Counted from the first letter of the stretch, positions 1 through 11,884 are shown. The stretch is DNA of 64,000 bases from Elephas maximus indicus (GCF_024166365.1 NC_064826.1:20608001-20672000); one strand, 5' to 3'. The notes: a model not told the origin generated them from the letters alone. Program-made: numbers and translations.

Positions 1-804
1 AAAATGAATGCTTCAAAGGTCAGCGGAGCAAGGGCGGGGATTTGGGGACCATGGTTTAAGGGGACTTCTAAATCAATTGGCAAAATAATTCTATTATGAA
101 AACATTCTGCATCCTACTTTGAAATGTGGCGTCTGGGGTCTTAAATGCTAACAAGCAGCCATCTAAGATGCATCAGTTGGTCTCAACCCACCTGGATCAA
201 AGGAGAATGAAGAACACCAAGGTCACACGACAACTAAGAGCCCAAGAGACAGAAAGGGCCACATGAACCAGAGACCTACATCATCCTGAAACCAGAAGAA
301 CTAGTTGGTGCCCGGCCACAATCGATGACTGCCCTGACAGGGAGCACAACAGAGAACCCCTGAGGGAGCAGGAGATCAGTGGGATGCAGACCCCAAATTC
401 TCATAAAAAGACCAGACTTAATGGTCTGACCGAGACTAGAGGAATCCCGGCAGCCATGGTTCCCAGACCTTCTGTTGGCAGAGGACAGGAACCATCCCCG
501 AAGACAACTCATCAGACATGAAAGGGACTGGACAGTGGGTGGGAGAGAGATGCTGATGAAGAGTGAGTTAATTATATCAGGTGGACACTTGAGATTGTGT
601 TGGCATCTCCTGTCTGGAGGGGGGATGGGAGGATACAGAGAGTGGGAAGCTGGCAAAATTGTCACGAAAGGAGAGACTGGAAGGGCTGACTCATTAGGGG
701 GAGAGCAAGTCGGAGTACGGAGTAAGATGTATGTAAACTTATATGTGACAGACTGACTTGATTTGTAAATGTTCACTTGAAGCTCAATAAAAGTTAAAAA
801 AAAA
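1..804 (+). mobile_element. L1 3' end (UTR), lineage-specific
   Basis: LINE-1 3' UTR copy, cut at its 5' side by the window edge, with an AATAAA signal at 786-791 and a short A tail ending at 804. The same family recurs at 29276-29940 and in reverse at 46110-46431. The related copy at 50780-52690 is continuous with a recognisable L1 ORF2 C-terminus, which is why I assign the family to L1. Open frames here are chance frames of the UTR. Confidence 0.75.
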
Positions 805-852
805 GAGTGACGTTGGTGGATCCATAGGATCCAGGTAGGAGGAAGGAAGAGA

Positions 853-1050
853 CCAAAACCAAAACCTGTTGCCACTGAGTCAATTCCGACTCACTGCGAC
901 CCTGCAGGACAGAGTAGAACTGCCCCATAGGGTTTCCAAGGCTGTCCTCTTTACAGTAACAGACTTTCACATCTTTCTCCCATGGAGTGGCCGGTGGGTT
1001 TCAACCGCCCGCCTTTTGTTAGCATTAGAGTGCTTACCACTGTGCCAAAT
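853..1050 (-). mobile_element. AfroSINE, long form
   Basis: Reverse-oriented tRNA-derived SINE. The tail side (GTTGCCACTGAGTCAATTCC) is at the left and the A-box side (CACTGTGCCA) at the right. It contains the roughly 50-bp middle segment (ACATCTTTCTCCCATGGAG) that the short form lacks. Confidence 0.85.
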
Positions 1051-1548
1051 GGCATCAGAGGCAGGAGTCTTGCGGGGAGGAGAGGGAAGAGAAGCAGAGG
1101 GGGAAGAAGCTAGTGAATGTCACTCAAGTGAGGGTTTTGAGTGTGGAGTTGCAGGGCCAGGCTTAGGCACGGCTACCAGTGGGCCAGTGTGAGGCCAGCG
1201 AACCCCACACCAGGAAAAGGATTTCTGGGGAAAGCGGGAGAGCTGCCAGATACACCCAGAATCGGTGGGGAGAGGGTCAGGGAGCCCAGGGAGAGGCTGT
1301 TGTGCTTAAGGGAAACAGCGCCCCCTGGACCTGTAACGTATTACCATTCTGCATAAATCTTAACTAGTCTAAATTAATATCATGCAGTCTTTTGTGGTGT
1401 GAGAAACACCCCTCCTGGGTTTCACATTCTACAATACCATAGTCACCCTTTTAGGTTCACAGATTTTGATATTTTAAACTCACTTTCTCTCTGTCTGGCA
1501 AACTCTGAGGTTATTTCATTACCAGCTCAAATGTCACCTCTGACAAGT
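1051..1548. other. Unique sequence, no gene seen
   Basis: Purine-rich then mixed sequence with no recognised repeat or coding exon. The open frames are short, overlapping and without family resemblance. Confidence 0.4.
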
Positions 1549-1812
1549 ACTGTATGATATCACTTGCATGAAATAAGAAAATACACAGAAACCAAAAGTA
1601 ATCTGTGGTTACCAGGAGCAGGAGGGAGAGGGAAAGGGGGAGTTTTTGCTTAGAGTGCATTGAGTGTATGTTAATGGTGGTGGGATAATTTGGAAAAAGA
1701 TCGTGAGAATGAATCAACGATTGACATTGAAGAATGTAGTCACTGATTTGTACTTGCAGAAATTGATGAATTGCTGTATGTTTCGTTGTGTGAATATCAC
1801 TATTAAAAAAAG
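1549..1812 (+). mobile_element. L1 3' end, second type
   Basis: Resembles mammalian L1 tails: a phrase like GGTTACCAGGAGCAGGAGGG, later TGAATTGCTGTATGTTTCG, and a terminal A run near 1805. It is related in reverse to the L1 tail at 14846-15066. Confidence 0.55.
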
Positions 1813-3005
1813 TGTCATCTCTGCGGTAAAATTTTTCCCGATTCTTTGGAAGTGATCCTTGCGGCCATCTTCCTGACTCTGTCCCCGGAGGCACTGGCTA
1901 GCTCTTTCCCATCTCTGCTCTCCCCGCATTCCCCTGTGACTCTAGTTCCAGCTCCATACTTGACTCAGCTGGAAGCGGTGGAGGAACCTACGCCCCTGTT
2001 TCCTCACTTAAAAGACAAAGGGGTTGAATCAGGGCTGGGAGAGCTCCATTCCCAATATTCTCTGCTTCATAAAAAGATGGGGCAGGGAACAGACCAGCTT
2101 TTTGAGAGTTCTTCCAGAGCCTATTGGCCCACTCCTTCATATGTGATCATGTGCACAATCACACAGCTTTTCAGAAGGTCAGAGACCTTACATGTCTCTC
2201 ACTTGTTGGGCAGAAGAACCTCCTGGCGTGACAGTCTTTTCCCAGGAACCACGAGGAGCTTCTAGAAGCCATAGGCCTCTTCTCTTGGTTAAATCAGGTT
2301 CTTAAAGGAAATGCTTTCTTTTAAAGCCCTTAGGATCTCAGTCTTGTTAGCCAGGCACGTCCTTCCTCTGGGCTCCTTTGTATTGACTTGGAGTCCATCA
2401 GCATCCTGCTGGGCAGCTCCCGGCAAAGGTCTATCCTAGGGCCTCTGGGAGGCTTCGGTTTTCACATCCCCAGCCTGAAGCTTCCAGATGTGCTGCCTCT
2501 TATTCACCCTGACCTTCTCTTGGGGGCCCCTGAGGCCTCACCTTCTCTGGGCCTACTCTCAGCTACATCCTTTCCTAACCACAGCATCCTCCCGCATCTG
2601 GGGCCTTTGTTGAATCTTTCGCCAGGAAGGGTTGGAATCACTCAATTTCCTTCATTCTTTCTCTCTTTTCCTTTGCTTTTTTCACCTTATTTAGAAAACA
2701 AATAAACAGGAAAAAATTTAAAAACAATTAATATTGCCATTATGTAAAAGAGTACCCTTGTACGTAGAAAATACACCCTCAATATTTAGGGGTAAAGGAG
2801 CCCAATATCTCCAGTTTACAAATGATTCAGAAAAAAAATGCATATTTATGTAAATATATAAAGAAAGAAGATGATAACCGAATAGGGAAAAATGTAAACA
2901 ATTGTCAAATCTGGGTAGAGATTCTACAGGAGTTACTTTGACTATTGTAACTTTTCTGTATGTTTGAAATTACATGAAAATTGAAAATTACAAAAACAAA
3001 CAACA
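1813..3005. other. Unique intergenic stretch, no gene seen
   Basis: 1813-2690 is low-repeat sequence with moderate GC content. Frames at 1846-2265 and 2388-2705 have no domain or splice context that I recognise. 2700-3000 is A-rich and may be an old L1 tail. Confidence 0.4.
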
Positions 3006-3014
3006 ACTTTTGGT

Positions 3015-3365
3015 TTAGGAACCCCGCTGTTGTGGTTAGCTGCTGTGGAATCAGCCCCTGATTCATGGCAACCCCATGCCCGAGAGAAGAAAATCCTGCC
3101 CTATTCTCGGACCATTGTCATCCACAGCATTTTCACTGGCTGATTTTTGGAAGTAGATGATCAGGCCTTTCCTCCTAGTCTGTCTTAGTCTGGAATCTCC
3201 ACTGAAGCCTGTTCAGTATTATAGCCACACGCAAGCTTCCACGGACAGACGGACAGACAGGCGGTGGCTGCACATGAGGTACCTTGGCTGGGAATTGAAT
3301 CTGGCCGGATCTCCCACATGGAAGGCAAGAATTCTGTGCCTGAACCACTGCTGCCACACGGCCAT
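3015..3365 (-). mobile_element. AfroSINE-related SINE, divergent long variant
   Basis: Shares with 13320-13605 and 22425-22540 a distinctive segment (CTCCACTGAAACCTGT), a CAGACAGG stretch and a tRNA-like GGGAATTGAATCTGG box. The tail resembles AfroSINE (GATTCATGGCAACCCCA). It looks like an older or separate SINE subfamily in reverse orientation. Confidence 0.55.
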
Positions 3366-3764
3366 GTGATAATCCAGTGCAAAACACTCCACTCACAATG
3401 ATTACAAGGACCCACAAAACCCAACTAGGCCTCTGCTAGCAGATTCTCAGGCAAAAAGATAAAATTTCTTGGAACTACTTTAGAAGGTTTTTGATGCTAA
3501 TTCACAGCTATTCGCACCAGTCAAGTGGCATTTCCTCACTCTCTGAGCAAAACAGCAAATCATTAAGCACAATTTTCATTGCAGCACCAAGTAAGAGGCC
3601 AAGAGAATAGTATACCCGCATCTTTCCTGGACATTTCCTTCTAAGTGCAGCTACCACAGCCACCTGGGCTTTCCCAGATAATCCCATTTTCAAATCTGTC
3701 TAGATTACCTACCTCGCATTAAAGGTGGTCATATAAAGAAATGAAATCCAGAAAATATTTACCA

Positions 3765-3835
3765 AGCCCCTGATAGGTACCAGGCATTTTTCTAACTGCT
3801 GTGGATGTCAAGACAAATAAGACAGATGAATGGGG
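3765..3835 (-). repeat. L2 fragment (3' end)
   Basis: Contains GGTACCAGGCATTTTTCTAA then a GATGTCAAGACAAATAAGACAG-like phrase split over these bases, typical of the reverse complement of an L2 3' end. Very short. Confidence 0.4.
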
Positions 3836-3924
3836 GAGACAAATATGAAAAATCTCTGGGTGTCAGCAATTCTCCCCCTCTTTTAATAACCAATAACCGT
3901 GTCTTCCCCAACATCTCCTCATCC

Positions 3925-4095
3925 CCACTAACCAGTTGCCATTGAGTCGATTCCAACTCACGGTGATCCCACGTGTATCAGAATAGAACCATACTCATGG
4001 GGTTTTCAGTGGCTGATTTTCCCAAAGTAGACTGCCAGGCCTTTCTTCTGAGGTGCCTCTAGATGACCTCGCACCTCCACCAGGGACAGATTACT
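3925..4095 (-). mobile_element. AfroSINE variant, diverged
   Basis: Begins GTTGCCATTGAGTCGATTCC and continues ACTCACGGTGATCCCACGTG. The same variant is at 32045-32250. The phrases GGGGTTTTCA and AGTAGACTGCCAGGCC mark this subfamily. Confidence 0.65.
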
Positions 4096-4379
4096 CAAGA
4101 AGTAAGCTATTCGTGGGTCCAATTGTGACTTCCCACCAATCTGCAGTGCACAATTTCACCTGTTCCCCTCCACATGAAAGATGTGGTGAAACCCATGTGA
4201 AATTGCTCACTACAGATTAGCAAATAAATACGATTAAGCCCATGCAGACCTTGCTCAATACAAGCCAGTACATACCATGTTTACTGGTTAATCCGCCCCT
4301 GCCTCCAACCCTTCTGTTAACTGCCTAGTACATGTTAACCATTTGTACCTCAGTACGTGAATTTAACTATGGTAAATTT

Positions 4380-4755
4380 CAGAGAAACCTAATTGAGGGA
4401 CAGTCTACAAAATAACTGGCCAGTACTCTTCAAAAGTGTTAAATTCATAAAATGAAAAAACAAAGAAAGCCTGAGGAACTATTCCAGATGAAAAGAAATT
4501 AAGAGACATTACAATCTAATGCAGCCTGTAACCCTGTATTGCATCCTGGAGATTAGTGGGACAGACAGTAGACAAAATTTGAATAAGACTATAGATTGAC
4601 CAAGAGTATTGTATCAACAACATCAATATCCTGGTTTTGTTGTTATGTATGTTAAAATTTGGGAAAGCTGGGCAAAGTGTGTATGGGAATTCTTTGTACC
4701 ATTTATTGAAACTTTTTATAAATCTAAAATTATTTCAAAATGAAAAGTTAAAAAA
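4380..4755 (+). repeat. L1M-type LINE 3' end
   Basis: Old L1 tail: GGGAAAGCTGGGCAAAGTGT, GGGAATTCTTTGTACC and TAAATCTAAAATTATTTC near the A-rich end, a known layout of old mammalian L1 3' UTRs. A related tail occurs at 18327-18445. Confidence 0.6.
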
Positions 4756-5084
4756 ATTATAAAGAATCAATTGGCAACCCTGGTAAGAGCATTTTCTCTG
4801 GCATGATGGAGGCAGAATTGAGATTATAGTAAGTTGATAAATGAACAGGAGATGAAATGATGGAGAGGGAGACACCCTTCTCAAGAAGCATGACTGTGAA
4901 GTGAGCAAGGCAAAAGACATCAGGCAGTAGCTGAATGCCAGATCAGGCAATGTTTCCTTAAGATGTACTGTAACTGGACATCATTGCCTGGACACGATCC
5001 ATGTTCTAAAATCTCCAAAATAGAATGCTTCATTTCTCTTCCTTGCAATGTCATGGAAGCGGCAGCTAAGAAATAAAAGTGTAT

Positions 5085-5622
5085 GGCATTGGGCAAATCT
5101 GCTGCAAAAGATCTCTTTTAAATGTTAAAAAGCAAAGATGTCACTTTGAGGACTAAGGTGTGCCTGCCCCAAGCCATGGTATTTTCAGTTGCCTCATATG
5201 CATGCGAAAGCCAGACAATGAATAAGGAAGAATGAAGAAGAATGTATGCCTTTGAATATGGGGCTGGCAAAGAATATCGAATATATCATGGACTGCCAGA
5301 AGAACGAACATGTCTGTCTTGGAGGAAATACGGCCACAGTGTTCCTTGGAAGCCAGGATGGCGAGACTTTGTCTCATGTACTTTGGGCATGTTATCAGGA
5401 AGGACCAGTCCCTGGAGAAGGACATCATGCTTGGTAAGGTAGAGGGTCAATGAAAAAGAGGAAAACCCTCAACGAGACGGATTGACACAGTGGCTGCAGC
5501 AATGGACTCAAGCATAGCAAGGATTGTGAGGATGGGGCAGGAGTGGGCAGTGTTTCGTTCTGTTGTACCTAGGTAGGGTTGCTATGAGTCAGAACTGACT
5601 AAATGACACCTAACAACAACAA
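5085..5622 (+). mobile_element. RTE-type LINE, 3' end
   Basis: 5'-truncated copy matching the last ~540 bases of the RTE element at 27112-30108: ATCTGCTGCAAAAGAT, AGCAAAGATGTCAC, GGACTGCCAGAAGAACG. It ends TAACAACAACAA. The terminal GTTGCTATGAGTCAGAACTG is shared with the AfroSINE tail. The short frames at 5242-5442 are decayed pieces of the RTE C-terminal region. Confidence 0.8.
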
Positions 5623-5639
5623 GACTTTGGAGAGTTACC

Positions 5640-5865
5640 TGAAAGCAGTAGAGGAGCTTCTGAAGGATTAAACAGGAAACACAGCATTATCAGGTTTTTT
5701 GCATTTTAAGACCAGTAAATATTGGAGGCGGGTGAGATTGGAATCAGAGAAACCATCTAGGAGATTATTGTAATTGTCCAGGAGAGAAGGAAGACAGCCT
5801 AACCCAAGGTAGTGATAATAGAAATGAAGAGGAGGGAAGAGATTCAAGGCAGTGATACTTCACTG
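5640..5865 (-). repeat. Probable L2 internal fragment
   Basis: Phrases such as GGAGATTATTGTAATTGTCC followed by AGGAGAGAAGG resemble the reverse complement of the L2 region upstream of its 3' end. Strongly diverged, so the family is tentative. Confidence 0.4.
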
Positions 5866-5994
5866 CTCTGATTAAACACAGCAGATTAAGCATGTATGGA
5901 AAAAAAATTTTTTTTTTTTAAATTTCTATTCCTTTCCCAAATCCCACTAAGTTACATACAAGAGAAATAAACTCACAGAGACAAAGTCCAGAGA

Positions 5995-6310
5995 TGTACC
6001 TACTGTTACATAACAAGCCACCCCCAAATTTAGTGATCTAAAACAAGTATTTATTTTCTCACAATCGGAGATTTGGACTGGTCTTAGTTGGCTGTTTCTT
6101 CACTCATGTAGCTCTAGTCATCTGGCAGCTCGACTGGGGCTGGAAGGTCTAAGATAGCCTCATTCAAAATTCTGGCAGATTCTATCTCTTGGCTGTGTCA
6201 CATTGCTCCAGCAAGCAAGCCCAGGCTTCTTCTCATGGTAGCGCAGAAGTTTCTAGCAGCAAGAGAAGGCAAGCACCGATATGTAAATGCTTTTCACTGC
6301 CTGCATTTGT
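5995..6310 (-). repeat. Old LTR (MaLR/ERVL-like)
   Basis: Reverse-oriented LTR-like sequence: TTACATAACAAGCCACCCCC, AACAAGTATTTATTTTCTCA, GGGGCTGGAAGGTCTAAGAT. These are characteristic phrases of a mammalian ERVL/MaLR-class LTR. No flanking duplication is visible. Confidence 0.5.
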
Positions 6311-6337
6311 TTTCTGAGCCTTATTATTATTCCAATG

Positions 6338-6737
6338 ATTATGGAAGACCGAAGAAGAATCAATGCCTTTAAGTTACAGTGTTGGTGAAGAATATTGAAT
6401 ATACCACAGATTCCAAAAGAACTAACAAATCTGTCTTGGAAGAAATACAGCCAGAATGCTCCTTAGAAGCAAGGATGCTGAGACGTTGTCTCACGTGCTT
6501 TGCACATGTTATCAGGAGGGATCAGTTCCTGGAGAAGCACATCATGCCTGGTAAAGTAGAGGGGCAGTGAAAAAGTGGAAGACCTCAATGAGATGGATTG
6601 ACACAGTGGCTGCAACAACGAGCTCAAGCATAACAACAATTGTGAGAACGGCATAGGACCAGGCAGTGTTTTGTACTTAGGGTACATAGGGTCGCTATGA
6701 GTCAAAATCAACCTGATGGCACCTGACAACAACAACA
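6338..6737 (+). mobile_element. RTE-type LINE, 3' end
   Basis: Second truncated RTE copy: GAATATTGAATATACCACAG, AGAATGCTCCTTAGAAGCAA, and an ACCTGACAACAACAAC tail. Parallel to 5085-5622, from which it is separated by the old LTR. Confidence 0.8.
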
Positions 6738-6789
6738 TTATTATTCACTTATTTTCATAATTATTACTAAAAATAATTTTGCCATATGA

Positions 6790-7150
6790 TAGCTACAGGT
6801 GTCAAACATGTTGGGTATGGCATTGATCCTTAGCAATAAGAAAAATTATTGCATTCATGAAATAAGAATAGGATGCCATGAAAAAGTGTGGTAATAAAAT
6901 AAGAAAGAGCTCTTGGAAATTAAAAATTTAATAACAGAAATTAAAAATTCAATAGAAGATAAAATTGTGGAAATCTCCCTTTGATAGGAAAACAAAAAGA
7001 CAAAGAGAGAAGTGATATAAATAAAACATTTTTAAATTTTGAAAAAAAAAGTTAGGGATGCAGAACAGAAGGTTCAATCTCTGACTAATAAAAACAAAGA
7101 GAAAATAGAAGGGGGAAACTTTCAGTGAAGTAATACAAGAAAACCTCCTA
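6790..7150 (+). repeat. Old L1M-type fragment, A-rich
   Basis: A-rich sequence with AAATTAAAAATTCAATAGAA and AAATTGTGGAAATCTCCC, resembling the 5' or ORF1-proximal part of old L1M elements. It is probably one element with pieces at 7325-7460 and 7943-8110, split by an AfroSINE and an LTR. Confidence 0.45.
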
Positions 7151-7152
7151 TT

Positions 7153-7324
7153 AGGAAACCCTGATGGTGTAGTGGTTAAGAGCTATGGCTGCTAACCAAA
7201 AGGTTAGCAGTTCAAATCCACCAGGCGCTCCTTGGAAACTACGGGGCAGTTCTACTCTGTCCTTTAGGGTCGCTATGAGTCAGAATCAACTCGATGGCAA
7301 CAGGTTTGGTTTTTTTTTTTTTTT
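7153..7324 (+). mobile_element. AfroSINE, short form
   Basis: Head AGTGGTTAAGAGC, B box GTTCAAATCC, then directly CTCCTTGGAAACTACGGGGC, i.e. without the middle segment of the long form. Ends GGTTTGG plus a T run interrupted by G. Confidence 0.9.
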
Positions 7325-7460
7325 GTTTGGTTTACTGAAGATTATATATTTCTAGATTCAAAGACCTACCAAGTACCCAGCAAAATAAATTAATAAAAAA
7401 ATCTATAATTAAGGCATATTTTTGTGAAATGTTAGGACACTGAAAATGAAGGGAAGATTT

Positions 7461-7942
7461 TGTGGTAGGCAGAATAATGCCCCTCCCCAACCAGATGTCT
7501 ATGTCCTAATCACCACGACCTGTGAATATGCTACATTACATAAGAAAGGAGAATTAACGTTGCAGAGTGGGATTATCCTGGATTATCCAGATGGGCCCAG
7601 TATAAAAACAAGGGTCCTTAAAAGTGGAAGAGGCAGGCAGAAAAGGGAGAACCAGAAAGATGGCAGCATGAGAAGGGCTCAGCCCAATGCCGTTGGCTTT
7701 GAAGATGGAGCAAGGGACCACCATCCAAGGAAAGCAGGTAGCTTCTAGAAGCTGGAAAAAGCAAGGAAGTTAATTCTCTCTTAGAGCCTCCAGAAAGGAC
7801 ATACCTCGCCAAAACTTTGGTCTTAGCCCACTGGGATATGTTTGACATCTGATCAACAGAACTATAAAATAATAAATTTGTGTTGTTTTATGTCACTAAA
7901 TTTGTGGTAATTTGTTATAGCAGCAATTAGAAAACTAAAGCA
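7461..7942 (+). repeat. MLT1-type solo LTR (ERVL-MaLR)
   Basis: Starts TGTGGTAGGCAGAATAATGC and ends ACTAAAGCA, so TG...CA ends. The polyadenylation-like AATAAATTTGTGTTG and GGTAATTTGTTATAGCAGCA phrases near the 3' end are typical of MLT1. The frame at 7446-7748 is not a gene. Confidence 0.7.
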
Positions 7943-8364
7943 GGTTCCTAAAGTTTTCAGAGAAAAAGCACATCACAAAAAAGATCATGGAATTAGAATG
8001 ACATCAAACTTCTCAAGAGTAGCAATGAAAGCTAAAACACAATGGAACAAAGCCTTCAAAATTTTGAGGAAAGATGATTTCTAGCCTGGAATTGCATTAT
8101 GTATCCAACCAAACTATCAGTCCATCTGAGATAGATGCAGACATTTCCAGTCTGCCAGATATTGATAACTTTTGTACTACATGCCCTTTCTCAGTAAGCC
8201 ACTGCAGGCGGTGTGCCACTAAATGTGACCTAGAAATAGGAGATTCAACACAAGAGTGGGATAAGGAATTACACAGGGTGACAACAAGGGACAATCCCAG
8301 GACAGCAGCACTAGAGAGTGACCCATCCAGACTGGAGCAGTTGGACAGAGCTCCAGGAGATAGG
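7943..8364. other. L1M-like then unique sequence, no gene seen
   Basis: 7950-8110 reads like a decayed L1 (AATGGAACAAAGCC, AACCAAACTATCAG). 8110-8364 has a frame with several cysteines (8074-8499) but no family that I recognise, and it runs into the following L1, so I do not call it a gene. Confidence 0.35.
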
Positions 8365-8900
8365 GGGATAAAAAGGAACAAATACAAAAGAATTAAAAGC
8401 AGAAATGCAAACAGATACTTGTACATCCATGTTCATCACAGCACTGTTCACAGTAGCCAAAAGGTGGAACTGCCTAAATGCCCATCGACAGAGGGATGAA
8501 TGAATAGATAGAATGTGGTACATACATACAATGGAATATTCCTCAGCCATGAGGAGAAATGAAGTCCTGGCACATGCTACGACATGTGTGAACTTTAAAA
8601 ACTTTATGCTGAGTGAAATAAGTCAAACATAACCCCATTTATATGAAATATCTTGGATAGGCTAGTGTATAGAGATCAAAGTTTATTAGTGGTTACCAGG
8701 GGTGGGCAGGAGGGAGGGGGAAAGAAGACACAACTCTTAGGTGACACTGAGCTGTGAAGGGTGATGGGAAAATTCAGGAATGGTCAATGGCGATGGTTGA
8801 ACAACATGGTGAACACATTAATGCCACTGAAGATTATTGAAATGGCAAGTGTTTTGTTACCCATACATTTACCATTATATTAATAAAAAAAGTATTTAAA
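8365..8900 (+). repeat. L1 ORF2 C-terminus and 3' UTR, decayed
   Basis: The forward strand holds the classical end of L1 ORF2: TTCATCACAGCACTGTTCAC, CAATGGAATATTCCTCAGCC and GAGTGAAATAAGTC. A UTR-like GGTTACCAGGGGTGGGCAGG and an A-rich end near 8885-8900 follow. Confidence 0.7.
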
Positions 8901-9164
8901 AAAAGGAACTACCATAATAGAGGAGGAGAAAGTATCATCTACTGCTTCCTTTTCTCTTATCTGGGATCCAAAATAGGAATTTCCATCCTTCCAAAATATT
9001 GGGAGAGAATGACTTTTGCCCTTCTCTCCACCCATGTCCCTACTCCCTGCTTCTTTTCCAGGGAAGAAGGTGAGACTTACTGATTGGTGATGTTGGGAGA
9101 AGAACCTCAGTGTGTGAGGCACAGCCCCTTCCTTTGGAGAGGCTTGTCCTCTGCATAGGAATCC
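8901..9164. other. Unique spacer, no gene seen
   Basis: No repeat or exon recognised. Confidence 0.3.
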
Positions 9165-9375
9165 CTGAGCTGGATGGCAAAAACAGTTAAGCACAGGACT
9201 ACTAGCCAAAAGGTTGGCCGTTTGAACCCACCCAGAGGCACCTCTGAAGGCAGGCCTGGTGATCTGCTTCCAAAAGGTCTCAGCCTTGAAAACCCTATGG
9301 AGCAGTTCTACTCTGCACATGTGGGGTCACTAGGAGACAAGATCAACTCGACAGCATCTAACACCACCACCACCA
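9165..9375 (+). mobile_element. AfroSINE variant with RTE-like tail
   Basis: Head diverged (GGCAAAAACAGTTAAGCAC), body GGTGATCTGCTTCCAAAAGG, and AACCCTATGGAGCAGTTC. The tail GACAGCATCTAACACCACCA resembles the CTAACAACAACAA end of the RTE copies rather than the usual GGGTTTGG tail. Confidence 0.75.
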
Positions 9376-9794
9376 ATTTTACGGATAATAGTCCTTGCCT
9401 TCTTGTGGTCAGCTACAGACCAGGCTCTGCCCTGTGGAGGGATGGTCTGCTCTTCTAAGTGAGAAGTCTAATACGAGGGTGGGACATTCCAGAAAGTGTT
9501 TGGCTACAGATCTCAGCCCTGCTCTTTAGCCCCCTTTAGCTGGAATAACATCCATATTTTATCTCTATTTTTCTGATTCCTGCATTGCTTCCGCATTCAG
9601 AGGGGAATTCTAAACAGCAGATGATCTGATGTGTTTTTATGAAAAAATTGGATTGAGAGGCTGTTGGAGGGTGTGGCACATAGAAAACAAAGTAACTGAA
9701 AAACCAAGGTAAATATTAACTTCAAGGGGAGGGGTGGTGGAATTGTACAAATAATGAGATGAAATCGCAGTTGGTTCAGCATTCGTTCACTCAA

Positions 9795-10280
9795 TCAACA
9801 TTTCTCCACAGCTTTCCGTGTGCCAGGCGCTTCCCCAGGCCCTAGGGGATACAGCAGGAAACAAATTCTCTGTCCTCAGTAAATAGGTGATCAATATTTA
9901 AATCAATAAATATGTGACATAATGTCAGGTAGCGATAAGTCTGCAAATAAAAGTTAAACGGGGTTAGTAGGTAGAGAGTGGTGGGTGTTATTTCAGATAG
10001 AATGGTCAGGAAAGACCTCTCTGACAAGGTGATCTTGCAGCAGAAAGCAAGTCAGGCAAACATCAGGGAGGAGGCATTCTGACAAAGGGAAGAGCAGATG
10101 CAAAGGCCCTGATGTAGGCTATGCTCAGCATGTTCACATGTTTGAGAAACCAAGGAGATCAGTGTTTCTGGAAAGGAGTGAGTGAGGGAGAAATGGTGGG
10201 AGGTGGAGGGGAAGGGGAGGCAGGGCCCAGAGCCTATGGGGCTTTGTCAGATGAGGCAAGGACGTGAATGATTCATAATC
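9795..10280 (-). repeat. L2 3' end
   Basis: Reverse complement of the L2 3' region: GTGTGCCAGGCGCTTCC, GGATACAGCAGGAAACAAAT, GGTCAGGAAAGACCTCTCTG, GATGCAAAGGCCCTGATG. The order and spacing match an L2 tail read backwards. Confidence 0.7.
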
Positions 10281-11010
10281 ATTATAAAGTAAACGCTGAA
10301 TATTGATGTAAGGCAAACTTGTGATAAGGGGTGGGGTGGTGCAAGAAAGTTAAATGCTCGCATGCCGTAGCAGAAAGGCCATAGATGACATGTGAAATTG
10401 TTAAATGCAGAAGGATTAGAATAAGCATATTACTACTTAGAAATGTGGCAGTAAATACCAGAATAAATCAGCTAAAAGAATTGAACCTCTGGAGAGGAGG
10501 CTGGCTGGTGGATGGGGACTGTAGTTCATTGTTATAAGCCATTTAATTTTTAAAGCAATACACCATATTGCTTTGACTAAACAACAACAACAAAGAAACA
10601 GAAAGCAAACACTACCGGAAAACCCAAGTGACCTCCCTGTCCTGGGTTCACAGCCAACGACAGGGGTGAACTCCTTCTATTAAGTTAGAATCCGGCTCCT
10701 GTAATGTTTACCCCTTAGGCCTAGTTCAGCTGTGTGGAAAGATCCAGAAAAGGCTGCCCCTCCTCCCCATGACAGCCGTCAGGTATTTGAAGGCAGATCT
10801 CTCAGGAAACACTCTCCCGAGACTGCCCAGTTCCTTTGACTGTTCCTCACAAGACAAGGTTTCCATAGAGAACGAACTCAGGGCTAAGCAGCAGCCACGG
10901 CTGGGGCAGGTTGGCGGTTATGATAAGGATTGGGACAAGACTTTGAACACCAAACCAACCAAGGCAGTCTTTTTTTTTTTTTTTAATTGTGGTAAAAAAT
11001 ACATGTATAT
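10281..11010. other. Mostly unique sequence, no gene seen
   Basis: Contains a T run near 10970 next to the following SINE. Frames such as 10769-11014 run into simple sequence and the SINE. Confidence 0.35.
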
Positions 11011-11012
11011 AT

Positions 11013-11185
11013 AATACCAAAACCAAAAAACCAAACCCATTGCCATTGAGTTGATTCTGACTAATAGTGATCTTACAGGACAGAGCAGAACTGCCCCATA
11101 GGGTTTCCAAGGAGTGGCTGGTGGATTCGAACTGCCAACTTTTTGGTTAGCAGCTGAGCTCTTAAGACTGAGCCACCAGGGCTAT
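11013..11185 (-). mobile_element. AfroSINE, short form
   Basis: Reverse copy: ACCAAACCCATTGCCATTGA, CAGAACTGCCCCATAGGG, GAGCTCTTAAGACTGAGCCA. A (TA/TATG)n simple repeat lies immediately to the right (11185-11222), followed by another truncated tail fragment at 11228-11280. Confidence 0.85.
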
Positions 11186-11289
11186 ATATATATATCTATG
11201 TATGTATATGTATGTATATATGTAATGTTGTAGTTGTTGTGTGCCATCCAGTTGATTCCGATTCATGGCGACTCCATAGTAAATAATAA

Positions 11290-11875
11290 ATACATATAAC
11301 AAAACATTTGCCAGTTAACAATTTTTAAACGTACAATTCAGTGACATTGATTATGTTCATCATGTTGTGTGGCCACCACCTCTATCCATTTCCCAGTTAT
11401 TCCACCACCATTCACAGACATTCAGTGCCCCTTAAGAAATGACTCCCCCTTTTCCCCACCCTCCCACCTCTGGTAACCACTAATAAGCCTTGGTCTCTAT
11501 ACATTTGCCTATTCCATACAAGTGCGATCATACATTAGTTATCCTTTTGTGACTGACTTATTTCACTCAGCATAATGTTTTCAAGTTTCATCCATGTCGT
11601 AGCATGTAGCAGGACTTCATTTCTCTTTATGGCTGAATAATAATTTCATTGTATAGATATACCACATTTTATTTATCCATTCATCTCTCGACGAACACTA
11701 AAGTTGTTTCTACCTTTTGGCTATCGTGAATAATGCTGCAATGAACATTTGTGTACAAGTTTCAGTTCGCATTCCTGCTTTCACTCTTTTTAGGTATATA
11801 CCTAGGATTGGGATTGCTGGGTCATATGGTAGTTCCATGTTTAACTTCACGACACTATGAACCATGCTTTAGTTT
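11290..11875 (-). repeat. L1M ORF2 C-terminus and 3' UTR
   Basis: Reverse-oriented L1: GTACAATTCAGTGACATTGA (UTR), then TTATTTCACTCAGCATAATG, GGCTATCGTGAATAATGC and CTGCAATGAACATTTGTGTA, which read backwards are the end of ORF2. The same layout is at 20800-21320. Confidence 0.75.
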
Positions 11876-11884
11876 GAGAAATTA

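Noticed and set aside
8074-8499. 141-codon frame with a cysteine cluster
   Set aside because: Its second half is L1 ORF2-end sequence in another frame, and the first half has no recognised family.
9165-9375. Possible tRNA genes at the many GTTCGAA-containing sites
   Set aside because: The A and B boxes belong to tRNA-derived SINEs, which lack a foldable full tRNA and have the AfroSINE body attached.
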